DNA of 33,758 nt from Liolophura sinensis (Eukaryota; Mollusca; Polyplacophora; Chitonida; Chitonidae): positions 1 through 33,758 of the forward strand of contig NW_027018377.1 of the NCBI RefSeq assembly GCF_032854445.1, given 5' to 3'. The notes under the pieces were generated by a model that was not told the DNA's origin, did not search any database, and saw only the letters and a list, made by a program, of their open reading frames with translations. Below, piece after piece: positions 33,691 to 33,758 of this stretch. The translations under genes and the position numbers were made by a program. How positions within the stretch are numbered: the stretch's first letter is position 1; each line of letters opens with the position of its first letter.

Positions 33691-33758
33691 AATTGAAATC
33701 GAGTACATCAACTATGTACAATCGCGACTGGTCATAACTATAATTCAACTTTTCATTA
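33691..33758 (+). repeat. M35: partial B monomer at the window end
   Basis: The window stops 68 bases into a monomer of the atcgagtacatc type, as M5 follows M4. It contains cataactataattc, with two departures from the usual cattactatattc, so indels continue to the last bases. Confidence 0.85.

Larger units (their letters stand above)
14991..33758 (+). repeat. Array B: tandem array of ~550-bp monomers
   Basis: There are 34 monomers and a partial 35th. I set the start of each at the word aattgaaatc or its variants. M1-M35 start at 14996, 15547, 16096, 16646, 17194, 17744, 18291, 18841, 19391, 19941, 20492, 21042, 21592, 22142, 22693, 23244, 23795, 24343, 24894, 25444, 25994, 26544, 27094, 27644, 28194, 28743, 29293, 29842, 30395, 30944, 31493, 32043, 32592, 33142 and 33691. 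Lengths are 547-553 bp. Monomers differ at a few diagnostic sites each. They share no obvious homology with array A. The same frames stay open in many copies on both strands, which follows from near-identity and does not show coding. Confidence 0.96.

Noticed and set aside
14991-33758. CRISPR array
   Set aside because: The repeats are 550 bp and contiguous. There are no short direct repeats with unique spacers and no cas genes.
1-33758. Ribosomal DNA spacer or histone/5S gene cluster
   Set aside because: Long tandem units can occur in such loci, but I see no rRNA, 5S or histone coding sequence in any unit.
1-33758. Bacterial or phage origin
   Set aside because: There are no long open frames, operons or ribosome binding sites. 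Microsatellites and higher-order satellite structure point to a eukaryote.

Overview
This window holds no gene that I can support. All 33.8 kb are two head-to-tail tandem repeat arrays, back to back and in the same orientation. The longest open frames (158, 146, 139 and 126 codons) run through repeats and microsatellites and look accidental. The absence of genes, the long near-identical repeats, the (ATT)n/poly-T tracts and the higher-order repeat structure point to satellite-like or heterochromatic DNA of a eukaryote, probably an animal. I cannot name the species from sequence alone.

Array A (1-14990) has a partial unit and eleven full units of about 1.32 kb (1275-1441 bp). Each begins with (ATT)n plus poly-T. 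Each ends with a 46-bp block that is invariant in all 12 copies: a perfect 12-bp palindrome, an 8-bp-stem hairpin, ATT, then CTAG. The rest of the unit varies by several percent. A hairpin just before CTAG resembles the 3' end of Helitron-class rolling-circle transposons, so each unit may be, or derive from, a non-autonomous Helitron/Helentron-like element amplified in tandem. No transposase is present. Two units carry an extra ~56-bp palindromic insert and one has a ~44-bp deletion. Variants are shuffled between units, which shows exchange between copies.

Array B (14991-33758) starts at the base after the CTAG of the last A unit. It has 34 monomers of 547-553 bp and a partial 35th, called M1-M35 here. 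The monomers form a higher-order repeat: a four-monomer block of about 2,201 bp recurs at 18291, 20492 and 24894, with a shortened version at 29842. The M1-M4 series recurs as M31-M34 about 16.5 kb downstream. Several monomers are chimeras of two types. Private single-base indels are rare up to about 28.2 kb and frequent after it, which suggests poor consensus quality near a contig end or a decaying array edge.

Motifs that recur with the repeats include CACGTG, a YY1-like site and a palindromic CRE in A units, and a TATATAAA box and CACGTG in B monomers. They could support satellite transcription, but this is inference. The strongest leads are the invariant terminal hairpin-CTAG block and the fact that array A stops exactly there, inside what would otherwise be a B monomer junction.
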